18,054 bases of DNA from an uncultured Mycoplasmatota bacterium. GTDB taxonomy: Bacteria; Bacillota_I; Bacilli_A; RF39; UBA660. Positions 7,399 to 14,632 of the stretch are shown piece after piece; the first letter of the stretch is position 1, and every line of letters starts with the position of its first letter. Position numbers and translations under genes: made by a program. Under the pieces are notes generated by a model that saw only the letters and a program-made list of their open reading frames with translations, was not told where the DNA came from and did not search any database. The DNA is taken from assembly GCA_900543675.1 (NCBI GenBank), contig UQRY01000031.1, positions 1 through 18,054 on the forward strand, read 5' to 3'.

Positions 7399-8246
7399 AA
7401 AATAAAACGTTAGATCAAGTAATAAAATCTATTTATGATGATCAAGTAAATATTATCAGACAAAAAAATAATGAGTTAGAACGAGAATATTTTACAATTC
7501 ATAAGAATACTATCCCCTTTGGAGATATGCTTGATGGCTTAAGTTATGATGACTATTTAGCTCAATTAAAAGCAGTGGTGCAACAAGGAAACCCTCATCA
7601 AATTGAATCGGTTTGGGGAATTTTACAAGATTATTTATTTTTTTCAGTGGGACATGACATGATCTTCAAAAAGAAACTATATGCTGATATTTTTACTACT
7701 GTTCCATTAGAAAACTTAATTTATCCTAGATTAGTAGAAGACATAAAAGGAAAATATAACGACGTCTCCGTCATGAGGGATAATCCTAATTGTAACGAAA
7801 ATCTTAAAAAAATTGCGGAAACTATTTATGTTTATACAGAAATATCTTCTTTATTATATTATCTATATTGTAATGATTTTCAATTTTCTGATTACTGGAA
7901 GCAAATTTGTCCAACTACACACGAAGAAGTATTAAAAAGGTTACAACAATCGGATATTACTATTGGGGAGTTCCACCATGCGTTAGTTGAGAATAAATGT
8001 ACGTTGATAAAAGAAGTCGTCGAAGAAATAAAAAATTCAGAACTAAAACACCAATATCAAGAAAAGTTAAATCGGTTACGTCTAGAAAAACATCAAAAAG
8101 TAGAAGAAAGACTTGATCGAAATTTACCGATCACTTACTTTTTATACCATTCCATCTTTGATTTTATGAGCGATACCTCTCTTCATCCATCTATTCTAGA
8201 AGAAAATACCACAAAACCGAAGAAGAAAATAATCATAAGTAAGTAA
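7395..8246 (+). CDS. Hypothetical protein, 283 residues
   Basis: Not recognised. Almost entirely helical by composition, with a long charged segment at about 205-240 (KNSELKHQYQEKLNRLRLE) that looks like a coiled coil, and a Lys-rich C-terminus ending KPKKKIIISK. No signal peptide; one aromatic patch (YTEISSLLYYLY) is too short to call a membrane span. It overlaps the preceding gene by 4 bases and has its own SD, AAAGGAG. It is the last gene of the operon, and the terminator follows within a few bases. Confidence 0.78.
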   Translation: MKNKTLDQVIKSIYDDQVNIIRQKNNELEREYFTIHKNTIPFGDMLDGLSYDDYLAQLKAVVQQGNPHQIESVWGILQDYLFFSVGHDMIFKKKLYADIFTTVPLENLIYPRLVEDIKGKYNDVSVMRDNPNCNENLKKIAETIYVYTEISSLLYYLYCNDFQFSDYWKQICPTTHEEVLKRLQQSDITIGEFHHALVENKCTLIKEVVEEIKNSELKHQYQEKLNRLRLEKHQKVEERLDRNLPITYFLYHSIFDFMSDTSLHPSILEENTTKPKKKIIISK

Positions 8247-8282
8247 AAAGCACCTCACTTTCCATAATGAGATGCCTTTTTT
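8246..8282. terminator. Bidirectional terminator between convergent genes
   Basis: An A-run and GCACCTCA pair with TGAGATGC and a T-run, with an A-C mismatch in the stem. A-tract on the left and T-tract on the right make it usable from both sides. The last codons of the minus-strand gene lie inside it. Confidence 0.65.
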
Positions 8283-9238
8283 AAACATTTTGTATTATTG
8301 AGTTCTTGTTTTATTAATTGATGATAGTCATATCGAGAAATCTCTTTTACGTATGGCCTTTGCTTTGTATCTAGAGTATAAAACAAATTAGAATTAGGTT
8401 TACCAAACCCAGTTATACTTTCAAACGTTTTTCCATAAGCTTCATTAGCAAATCCACTCGGTTTAAAACAGACTGCATATCTAGTATCCTGATTAACTGT
8501 ACATTTTCCTATATAAAATTCATTGATATGTTGTAAATAGGGAAGAGAAAAAACTGCTGCCTTCCCATCATACATTTGTAGTATTTGATTTACATTTACA
8601 CTGTTATCATTAAAGAAACTTGAAGCAAGTGCCATATTTTCTTGAGGAACTAGTGAAAATTCCTCTTGTGTAAGAATTTCGTTTGTCTTCCTATTTCTCA
8701 CCCGATCCTGGCGATAAATTTCATTGTTGCTCTGATCGAAAATAGATACCATCTCTAATTGCTGTGATGAGCAATCAGAAATCACATATTCTGTTAAAAT
8801 GTAATCCTTATCTTTACTTTCTCGCATTGTTAATTCGTAAGTGGTATCGTCAGTAGCTGGGGTATATTTCTTAAAATCAAATACAAAGGCAAATGACCAA
8901 CTAAAAGAAAGTGTTCCGTCTGGATATAGGACTACTTTCATCTTTTCTTTATCGACAAGATTTGGATTCATCATCAAATAATTGGCTGTAGTAAATAATC
9001 CGTCTTTCCCCTCATCAATGTGAAAAGAAGCGTCACAATCAGGATTTTGTTTACATAAACTATGTTTTCTAAGCTGTGCTTGGTCAATTTTTTCTTCTAA
9101 CGAAGCTAGTTCGCATAAAAAATATTGAAAATAAAAATTAGCTTTAAAACTTTCTGGAATTTGATCGTATATTTTTTTGAAATCGGTTTCTAAAAGTTTA
9201 TTTACTTTAAACTGTTGATAGGGATTAAAACTCATCAT
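8255..9238 (-). CDS. Hypothetical protein, 327 residues
   Basis: Not recognised. The first 75 residues are helical with three Cys (CELASL, KHSLCKQNPDC). The central part, about 95-200, alternates hydrophobic and polar residues (VVLYPDGTLSFSWSFAFVFD) as in a beta-rich fold, and the end is mixed. No signal peptide. ATG 9238 lies 7 bases after AAGGAG on the minus strand. It is the only minus-strand gene in the window and faces the unknown operon tail to tail, sharing its terminator. A functional link to that operon is not shown by the sequence. Confidence 0.8.
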   Translation of the reverse strand: MMSFNPYQQFKVNKLLETDFKKIYDQIPESFKANFYFQYFLCELASLEEKIDQAQLRKHSLCKQNPDCDASFHIDEGKDGLFTTANYLMMNPNLVDKEKMKVVLYPDGTLSFSWSFAFVFDFKKYTPATDDTTYELTMRESKDKDYILTEYVISDCSSQQLEMVSIFDQSNNEIYRQDRVRNRKTNEILTQEEFSLVPQENMALASSFFNDNSVNVNQILQMYDGKAAVFSLPYLQHINEFYIGKCTVNQDTRYAVCFKPSGFANEAYGKTFESITGFGKPNSNLFYTLDTKQRPYVKEISRYDYHQLIKQELNNTKCLKKASHYGK

Positions 9239-9258
9239 AAAACAACTCCTTTATTTTC

Positions 9259-9267
9259 ATCATAGCA
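9259..9267 (-). promoter_or_regulatory. Extended -10 promoter of the minus-strand gene
   Basis: On the minus strand the sequence reads TGCTATGAT, about 20 bases before the start codon. No convincing -35 is seen. Confidence 0.45.
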
Positions 9268-9405
9268 CAAAAATAGTTTTATACCTCGAAAAATAGAAAG
9301 ATAAAATGACTATTTACATCAACTATTGAGGAACAGAAGAAGCGTTAACTTGTAAACAAACGATAACTATTCGAATAAAATAGGGTAGGAAGAAAGGTGA
9401 AAGAA

Positions 9406-9753
9406 ATGACCTATACAGTGACTGCGCAAGATACTCCTTCTAGTATTGCGCAAAAATTTGGCGTTTCTGTCGATGAGCTACTTACCTATAATCGCTTAGG
9501 AAGAAATACAGTACTTTTTCCGGGAATGATCATTATTATCCCACCTAGGCCTTCCAAACCAAGGCCTCCGCAAGTACCACCAACTACTCCGCCAAACCGA
9601 ATTTATATTGTAAGAAGGGGAGATACCATTTACTCGATCGCAAGACGCTTTAGAGTAAGTGTCAAAAGCATCATGTCGATAAATGGAATGCGTTTCCCAA
9701 TCGTTTTTCCAGGGCAGCGCTTAATTATTCCCCAAGGAATTGTCGCACTATAA
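9406..9753 (+). CDS. Two-LysM-domain protein
   Basis: Binds N-acetylglucosamine-containing polymers such as peptidoglycan, judged from the family. LysM 1 spans about residues 2-46 (YTVTAQDTPSSIAQKFGVS to FPGMIIIIP) and LysM 2 about 66-109 (YIVRRGDTIYSIARRFRVS to FPGQRLIIP), joined by a Pro-rich linker (47-65). There is no catalytic domain, signal peptide or membrane anchor, so export is unexplained; cytoplasmic LysM proteins that assemble on forming spores (SafA, SpoVID) are one precedent. ATG 9406 follows AAAGGTGA; GTG 9397, three codons earlier behind AGGAAG, is equally possible. The next gene lies 40 bases downstream with no promoter that I can see, so the two may be cotranscribed. Confidence 0.9.
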   Translation: MTYTVTAQDTPSSIAQKFGVSVDELLTYNRLGRNTVLFPGMIIIIPPRPSKPRPPQVPPTTPPNRIYIVRRGDTIYSIARRFRVSVKSIMSINGMRFPIVFPGQRLIIPQGIVAL

Positions 9754-9793
9754 AACAACAAAATTGATCCCACTATAAGGAAAGAGGGAACCT

Positions 9794-10204
9794 ATGTCTC
9801 AAGATAACTATTTTCCATCTGACATATGTCTAAAAACATGTTACGCAATTATGAGTAAAAATGCCCAATTATTATCTATTTGTTTAAAAGATAACAGATT
9901 CGACATTAACGAGCATTTTCCAAGTATGTTTTCTAGTAATGATAATTTTTTAGCTTATGCCATAAATTATGATGATGACTACGCTTTTAACGAACTTTTA
10001 AAAAGCGAAAAATTAATACTAAGTGCATCCGATAAACATCATTTATATCAATTATTAAAAAGAAAGGAAAAATATCGTCATTTATATCGTACTATGAAGT
10101 GCTTAGACCAAAGAAACACTTATCCGATAGAATATCTTAAATATTTATTTTCCTCTCCATCAAGCAATAAAAAAAGTGATAAAGTCAAGAAAAAACACCA
10201 ATAA
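9794..10204 (+). CDS. Hypothetical protein, ankyrin-like pattern, 136 residues
   Basis: Not firmly recognised. Residues about 20-95 show helix-helix units (NAQLLSICLKDNRFDIN, then NFLAYAINYDDDYAFNELL) that resemble degenerate ankyrin repeats, usually protein-binding. The C-terminal 15 residues are Ser/Lys-rich and probably disordered. No signal peptide. The start ATG has AGAGGG upstream. It may be cotranscribed with the LysM gene and ends before a strong hairpin terminator. The ankyrin suggestion rests on pattern only. Confidence 0.78.
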   Translation: MSQDNYFPSDICLKTCYAIMSKNAQLLSICLKDNRFDINEHFPSMFSSNDNFLAYAINYDDDYAFNELLKSEKLILSASDKHHLYQLLKRKEKYRHLYRTMKCLDQRNTYPIEYLKYLFSSPSSNKKSDKVKKKHQ

Positions 10205-10220
10205 ATCCTTTATACCCAAA

Positions 10221-10250
10221 TAAATAGCTATTTTTTAGCTATTTATTTTT
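10221..10250 (+). terminator. Intrinsic terminator
   Basis: TAAATAGCTA pairs perfectly with TAGCTATTTA over a 5-base T loop, a 10-bp stem followed by TTTTT. Confidence 0.75.
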
Positions 10251-10261
10251 AGTATTAGTTA

Positions 10262-10281
10262 TGCTATAATCTTGATATAAT
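10262..10281 (+). promoter_or_regulatory. Tandem extended -10 elements before the Big_2 protein gene
   Basis: TGCTATAAT (10262-10270) and TGATATAAT (10273-10281) lie 11 bases apart, each a perfect extended -10. No strong -35 accompanies either. Either may fire, giving two nearby starts, or one may be a stand-by site. Confidence 0.55.
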
Positions 10282-10308
10282 AGAATGAAAGGGAAGTAAG
10301 AAAATAAA

Positions 10309-11769
10309 ATGAAAAGAAAATTAAAACAGAATATTGTGCTTTTTAGTACGCTTGCACTTCTGATGACACCGGGTGTTGTTTTAGCGGCAGATCCTACACC
10401 AACACCGACACCTCCAGAAAACCCAGCGATAAGTGATAAAGTGACATTAACATTAGATAAGAGTAAGTTAGAGTTAACAGTAGGAGAAGTTGCAACACTT
10501 ACTGCAACGGTTACTAATGCTACAGATACATCTGTTAGTTGGTCAAGTTCAGACAATAGTATTGCAACAGTAGATTCAACCGGAAAAATAACTGCAGTAG
10601 GGGCTGGAACAGTAGTAATTACAGCTAAATCCAATGCCGACAGCAATGTTTTAGCTAATTGTGATGTCACCATCAAAGCCAAGCAATTATCTAGTGATGC
10701 CTCGATCAAATCATTAAATTTAACCGTAGGTACACTAAATAAAACATTTTCTCCTAATGATTTAGATTATACGATTACCATCCCAGCTGGTACGAAAGAA
10801 TTAAACATTAAAGATGCCATTACTTTAAATGATTCGAAAGCTGGATTATTGGTATCTGGAGACAGTAACTTAAAAAATGGTAGTAAAATTACTGCTGTAG
10901 TGACGGCAGAAAATGGACAACAACGAACTTATACATTTACGATCGTAAAAGAAGCGATAGACCTCAGTCTAAAATCACTTCGTGTAACTGGATATACTTT
11001 AGATCAGGCATTTGATCCTAATACTTTAAACTATACGCTAACGATTCCTTATGAGGCACAAGACGTTACTATTCAAGCAGCAGCAGCAAGTAGTGAAGCC
11101 AGTGTATCGGTAAGTGGCGCTACAGGATTAGAAGTAGGAAAATCCGTTGTTACTGTAACGGTAAGTGATGCTGATGGAAATAAAAGAGAATATAAAATCA
11201 CAGTGACTAGAGAAGCAGAAACAGAAGAAAACGAGGAAGAAGAAAATATTAGCTCTACTTCATCTAGTACTAGCAATCAAACAAGTAAAGACGTTCATGA
11301 AGATAATCGAAAAGATCGGACTCTTCAATACGTATTAGTAAGTATCGGATGCTTAATCTTATTTTTAATCGGTGGTTTTGGCATTTATTTCTATATCAAA
11401 ACATCAAAAAAGAAAAAAGGAAACGGAAAAGATAAAGATAAAAAAGGAAATAATAATCAAGAAGAACAATCAACTACCGATAAAGAAATGACCTCAGCTT
11501 CAACAAATGATTCTAGTACAGCGACTTCTAATCAAGTGGATGAAAATCAATCAAACATTGAAGAAGAAAATAGTACAGCTAGTCAAGCAGAAACAGAATT
11601 ATCTGAAGAAGAATCTAAACGATTGAGCGATCTAGAAGAAACAAAAGAGTTCTATCTCGATAAAGAGAAAAAGAAAATAGAACCAGCACCAACACCAAAA
11701 GAAGAAAAAGAGGAAAAAAGAAAAGATGATGTATTAAAAGATATCGAGGAATTATTCGACGATGACTAA
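10309..11769 (+). CDS. Secreted membrane-anchored protein with Big_2 and two cadherin-like domains
   Basis: A surface protein of unknown partner. A signal peptide covers residues 1-26 (LFSTLALLMTPGVVLA). After a PTPTPTP spacer comes a Big_2 domain (about 44-124, with VSWSSSDNSIATVDSTGKIT). Two cadherin-like beta-sandwich domains follow (about 127-215 and 217-302), each with the family's 'L..L.v....l...F.p....Y..tip' pattern. After an acidic Ser-rich stalk, residues 341-362 form a membrane span, followed by a Lys stop-transfer stretch and a charged tail of about 120 residues in the cytoplasm. No LPXTG sorting motif is present. A role in adhesion or cell-surface structure is inferred from the domains. 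ATG 10309 has only a modest SD (GGGAAG) 12 bases upstream. Confidence 0.9.
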   Translation: MKRKLKQNIVLFSTLALLMTPGVVLAADPTPTPTPPENPAISDKVTLTLDKSKLELTVGEVATLTATVTNATDTSVSWSSSDNSIATVDSTGKITAVGAGTVVITAKSNADSNVLANCDVTIKAKQLSSDASIKSLNLTVGTLNKTFSPNDLDYTITIPAGTKELNIKDAITLNDSKAGLLVSGDSNLKNGSKITAVVTAENGQQRTYTFTIVKEAIDLSLKSLRVTGYTLDQAFDPNTLNYTLTIPYEAQDVTIQAAAASSEASVSVSGATGLEVGKSVVTVTVSDADGNKREYKITVTREAETEENEEEENISSTSSSTSNQTSKDVHEDNRKDRTLQYVLVSIGCLILFLIGGFGIYFYIKTSKKKKGNGKDKDKKGNNNQEEQSTTDKEMTSASTNDSSTATSNQVDENQSNIEEENSTASQAETELSEEESKRLSDLEETKEFYLDKEKKKIEPAPTPKEEKEEKRKDDVLKDIEELFDDD

Positions 11770-11783
11770 AAGTCATCTTTTTC
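11760..11783 (+). terminator. Terminator overlapping the end of the surface-protein gene
   Basis: GATGACT pairs with AGTCATC over an AAA loop, then TTTTTC. The stop codon sits at the stem-loop boundary. Confidence 0.8.
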
Positions 11784-11798
11784 TTTCCTAAATAAACG

Positions 11799-11807
11799 TG
11801 GTATAAT
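11799..11807 (+). promoter_or_regulatory. Extended -10 promoter of tkt
   Basis: TGGTATAAT with a poor -35 (TTTTCT, 11779-11784, 17-base spacing) overlapping the T-run of the preceding terminator. Confidence 0.55.
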
Positions 11808-11833
11808 AGATAGTAAGAAAAGGAGCTAAAATT

Positions 11834-13828
11834 ATGTTATTCAAACCCAAGGAAAATTCAAACGAGCTAAATGAAAAGAAGATTGTTGATCATATTCGAT
11901 GCTTAGGTATCGATATGATTAACGAAGCGAAAAGTGGTCATCCTGGTATTGTGTTAGATGCAGCGCCTATGCTTTATTCGTTATATGGTAAGCACATGAA
12001 AATTAATCCAAATGATGCAACTTGGTTCAATCGTGATCGTTTTGTGTTATCAGCCGGACACGGTTCAGCTTTACTTTATTCAACGCTTTATATGGCAGGA
12101 TTTGGCTTAGAGCTAGAAGATTTAAAACAGTTTCGTAAACTTGCCTCTCTAACACCAGGTCATCCTGAATATAAAGTAACTCCAGGTGTCGATATGTCAA
12201 CTGGACCTTTAGGCCAAGGTTTTGCGACGGCAGTAGGTATGGCGATTGCGGAAGTATATTTGCGTAATTATTTTAAGAAGAAAAACCATGATATCATCGA
12301 TTATCGCACTTATGTTCTTTGTGGCGATGGGGATTTGATGGAAGGTATCTCTTATGAAGCCGCATCTCTTGCCGGAACACTAAAACTTAATCATTTAATC
12401 GTCCTTTACGACAGTAATCATATTTGCTTGGATGGTTCGACAGATCAAGTATTTACTGAAAACATTGCTGGACGGTTTACTGCACTTAATTGGAACGTAT
12501 TTTTAGTTCCAGATGGAGAAGATATTACGGCAATCGATAACGCCATAGAACAAGCCAAAGCCACAACTGATAAACCGAATATCATTATCGTCAATACGAC
12601 AATTGGAAAGTTTTCTAAAAATCAAGGGACTAACAAAGTACACGGAACACCATTAGATAAAGAAGATATTTCGGCGATTAAGGAAAAATTAGGTGTACGA
12701 GATATTCCTTTTACTGTATCTAGTGATGTGATGACTAATTTTCAAGAAATGATTCATACTAGATGTGATGAAATATATCAAAAAGAGAAGAAAAAAGAAG
12801 AAAAATTGCCAGAAGAAATAAAAAAAGAACTTAAAAAATTAGAGAATCTAGATTTAAGTCTCGATGATCTAACTATCGATTATGAACTTCCTGAATCAAA
12901 AGCAGAAGCACCTCGCGTCACCTCAGGGAAAATATTATCTTCACTTGCCAAAAACAATCCTTTTTTAATAGGAGGATGTGCTGATCTTTCTTCATCTACT
13001 AAAGCTTATTTAGAAGAAGCAGGGGACTTTTCTTTCCAAAATCCTTTAGGAAGAAATATCTTTTATGGCGTAAGAGAACATGCGATGGGAGCAATTTCTA
13101 ATGGACTTGCTTTATCTGGACTACATCCTTTTGCTTCTACTTTCTTGACTTTTTCTGATTATCTAAAACCAGCCATTCGTATGAGTAGTCTAATGAATTT
13201 AGGTGTTACTTATATCTTTACTCACGATTCACTTTCTATTGGCGAAGATGGACCAACCCACCAACCAGTCGAACAGTTGATCGCTCTTCGTTCGATTCCT
13301 AATTTAACGGTATTTCGTCCATGTGATGCTAATGAAATTATCGGTACTTACAAATACATCATGACTAATCCAACAGGACCAACCGCACTTATTCTTTCTA
13401 GAAATGAAGTACCGATACAAGACAGTACAAGTATTCACGATGTCGCTAAGGGAGGCTACATCATTCGTAAGGAACGAAAAAACTTGAGTGCGATTATTAT
13501 TGCTAGTGGGGAAGAAGTACAGATTGCTTTAGAAGCGGCTTCTCGCTTAGAAGAAAAAGGCTATGATATTCGTGTAATCAGTATGCCTTCGATCGAATTA
13601 TGGCGTCAGCAAAAAGACAAATACCGCGAAGAATTATTACCACTTGGCGTTAAAACCTTCGTTATCGAAGCATCCTCTTCTTATTCATGGCACGAATTCG
13701 TCTATAACGATAAATATTTGATCAATATGAATACCTTTGGTAGTAGTGCCAGCAAAGACGATCTTTACCATACCTTCGGTTTTGATACCGATAGTGTCGT
13801 TACAAAAATCGAAAATTTATTAAAATAG
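11834..13828 (+). CDS. tkt: Transketolase
   Basis: Thiamine-diphosphate and metal-dependent enzyme of the non-oxidative pentose phosphate pathway, moving two-carbon ketol units between sugar phosphates. Visible are KSGHPG near residue 36, STGPLGQGF near 121-129, the cofactor-binding motif GDGDLMEG starting at 164, and the pyrimidine domain with REH, where Glu415 is the expected cofactor-activating glutamate. A C-terminal domain completes 664 residues, the usual length. ATG 11834 follows AAAAGGAG. A Lys/Glu-rich linker (about 315-335) between the first two domains is lineage variation. The following gene order, sirA then yneF, is as in Bacillus subtilis. Confidence 0.97.
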   Translation: MLFKPKENSNELNEKKIVDHIRCLGIDMINEAKSGHPGIVLDAAPMLYSLYGKHMKINPNDATWFNRDRFVLSAGHGSALLYSTLYMAGFGLELEDLKQFRKLASLTPGHPEYKVTPGVDMSTGPLGQGFATAVGMAIAEVYLRNYFKKKNHDIIDYRTYVLCGDGDLMEGISYEAASLAGTLKLNHLIVLYDSNHICLDGSTDQVFTENIAGRFTALNWNVFLVPDGEDITAIDNAIEQAKATTDKPNIIIVNTTIGKFSKNQGTNKVHGTPLDKEDISAIKEKLGVRDIPFTVSSDVMTNFQEMIHTRCDEIYQKEKKKEEKLPEEIKKELKKLENLDLSLDDLTIDYELPESKAEAPRVTSGKILSSLAKNNPFLIGGCADLSSSTKAYLEEAGDFSFQNPLGRNIFYGVREHAMGAISNGLALSGLHPFASTFLTFSDYLKPAIRMSSLMNLGVTYIFTHDSLSIGEDGPTHQPVEQLIALRSIPNLTVFRPCDANEIIGTYKYIMTNPTGPTALILSRNEVPIQDSTSIHDVAKGGYIIRKERKNLSAIIIASGEEVQIALEAASRLEEKGYDIRVISMPSIELWRQQKDKYREELLPLGVKTFVIEASSSYSWHEFVYNDKYLINMNTFGSSASKDDLYHTFGFDTDSVVTKIENLLK

Positions 13829-13860
13829 GGAAAATGTGACAAGTTTTTCCCTTTTCTTTT
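13828..13860 (+). terminator. Terminator of tkt
   Basis: GGGAAAA pairs with TTTTCCC over a 10-base loop, followed by a T-rich tract. The first G is the last base of the tkt stop codon. Confidence 0.75.
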
Positions 13861-13894
13861 TCTATGATAGAACTAGAAGGGAAGGGATGAAAAT

Positions 13895-14320
13895 TTGAGA
13901 ACCTATTTTATATTTCAGATGAAAAAAGAATTTGTCCAATTGTATCATGATAATACAAGTAATCTCTTTTCTATCTTGCGACACTTGTATTACATGAAAA
14001 GCCACGAGATCGATTACGGATTTCATCTGTTTAGTCAATTGACAGAAAAAATCGATAAAGAAGGCTTAAATCGCGCAATCTATATTCAATATCATGATGA
14101 AATGGTCTATTCCAAAAATAAAGAAGAACATATTATCAATAATTTATATAAAGACGAAATTAGTGTCCTGACCATAAAAAGTAGCTATATTTTAGTCACC
14201 ACCAATCATAACTATTCCTCTTTCTTTACCATTATTCAATCTTTTAGCGATCGATATTTTGTTTGTGACTTCAACTATCAAGACTATTTTTGGTTGAATG
14301 ATTTGAAAATGCTTGTGTAA
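13895..14320 (+). CDS. sirA: SirA-like protein (sporulation inhibitor of replication)
   Basis: In Bacillus, SirA binds domain I of DnaA and blocks new rounds of replication when sporulation begins. Here 141 residues (Bacillus: about 148) start with RTYFIFQMKKEFVQLYHDN, like the family's 'Y-x-I-KEEFA-x-HY' opening, and end with FVCDFNYQDYFWLNDLK, like the family's 'D...YGWLNP-K' ending. It lies between tkt and yneF, exactly where sirA (yneE) lies in B. subtilis. The middle is poorly conserved. The start is TTG 13895 behind GGAAGGGATG; the next ATG (13919) would remove the conserved N-terminus. The call rests on these ends plus synteny. No good promoter is seen after the tkt terminator; TATGAT (13863-13868) is the only candidate -10. 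Confidence 0.78.
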   Translation: MRTYFIFQMKKEFVQLYHDNTSNLFSILRHLYYMKSHEIDYGFHLFSQLTEKIDKEGLNRAIYIQYHDEMVYSKNKEEHIINNLYKDEISVLTIKSSYILVTTNHNYSSFFTIIQSFSDRYFVCDFNYQDYFWLNDLKMLV

Positions 14321-14341
14321 ACGCTTAATTTTTAGTATAGT
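14313..14341 (+). promoter_or_regulatory. Promoter of yneF with an overlapping cre-like sequence
   Basis: TTGTGT (14313-14318), a 17-base spacer and TATAGT (14336-14341). The stretch TGTAAACGCTTAAT (14316-14329) matches 12 of 14 positions of the Bacillus CcpA site (cre), missing the final CA. It overlaps the -35 and the sirA stop. The promoter is fairly convincing; the cre reading is weak. Confidence 0.5.
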
Positions 14342-14361
14342 AGTAACGAGGAGATGATAGT

Positions 14362-14577
14362 ATGGAACTTTTTTTAGATATATTAAAAGTAGTAGGACTT
14401 CTACTAGTTGGCGCAGTGATTGGCTTTTTTCTCGCTAGAAAATATATGATGAAGTATTTAAAGAAAAATCCACCAATCAATGAAGAAATGATTAAAGCTT
14501 TAATGATGCAGATGGGTAGAAAACCTAGTCAAAAACAAATTAATCAAATGATGAAATCAATGGAAAAGTATATGTAG
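14362..14577 (+). CDS. yneF: YneF family (UPF0154) membrane protein
   Basis: A small single-pass membrane protein, 71 residues, of unknown function that is widespread in Bacilli. The membrane span is at residues 5-26, followed by the family signature FFLARKYMMKYLKKNPPINE and then MMQMGRKPSQKQINQMMK. Length and sequence match Bacillus YneF closely. GAGGAG precedes ATG 14362. It keeps the tkt-sirA-yneF order. The last codons form the left arm of its terminator. Confidence 0.95.
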   Translation: MELFLDILKVVGLLLVGAVIGFFLARKYMMKYLKKNPPINEEMIKALMMQMGRKPSQKQINQMMKSMEKYM

Positions 14578-14599
14578 TTGTACTTTTCCTTTCTTTTTT
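14562..14599 (+). terminator. Terminator overlapping the end of yneF
   Basis: GGAAAAGTA (14562-14570) pairs with TACTTTTCC (14581-14589), loop of 10 bases containing the TAG stop, followed by TTTCTTTTTT. Confidence 0.85.
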
Positions 14600-14607
14600 G
14601 ATATAAT
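14578..14607 (+). promoter_or_regulatory. Promoter of the gene at 14633
   Basis: TTGTAC (14578-14583), an 18-base spacer and TATAAT (14602-14607) with TGA in front. It is embedded in the yneF terminator. Confidence 0.65.
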
Positions 14608-14632
14608 GGAATTATTACGGTAGGTGATACAA

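Noticed and set aside
4264..9396. Integrated phage or transposon next to the tRNA genes
   Set aside because: No integrase, transposase or phage structural gene is present, and I could find no direct repeat of a tRNA 3' end at the far side of the block.
10239..10709. 156-codon minus-strand ORF opposite the start of the Big_2 protein
   Set aside because: It is a shadow of the low-complexity Thr/Val/Ser-rich coding strand, covers the terminator and promoter there, and has no SD or family resemblance. The plus-strand gene has a signal peptide and clear domains.
13863..13868. TATGAT as a firm promoter for the SirA-like gene
   Set aside because: No TGn in front and the only -35-like sequence (GTGACA, 13836-13841) is 21 bases away, too far. 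Readthrough from tkt is as likely.
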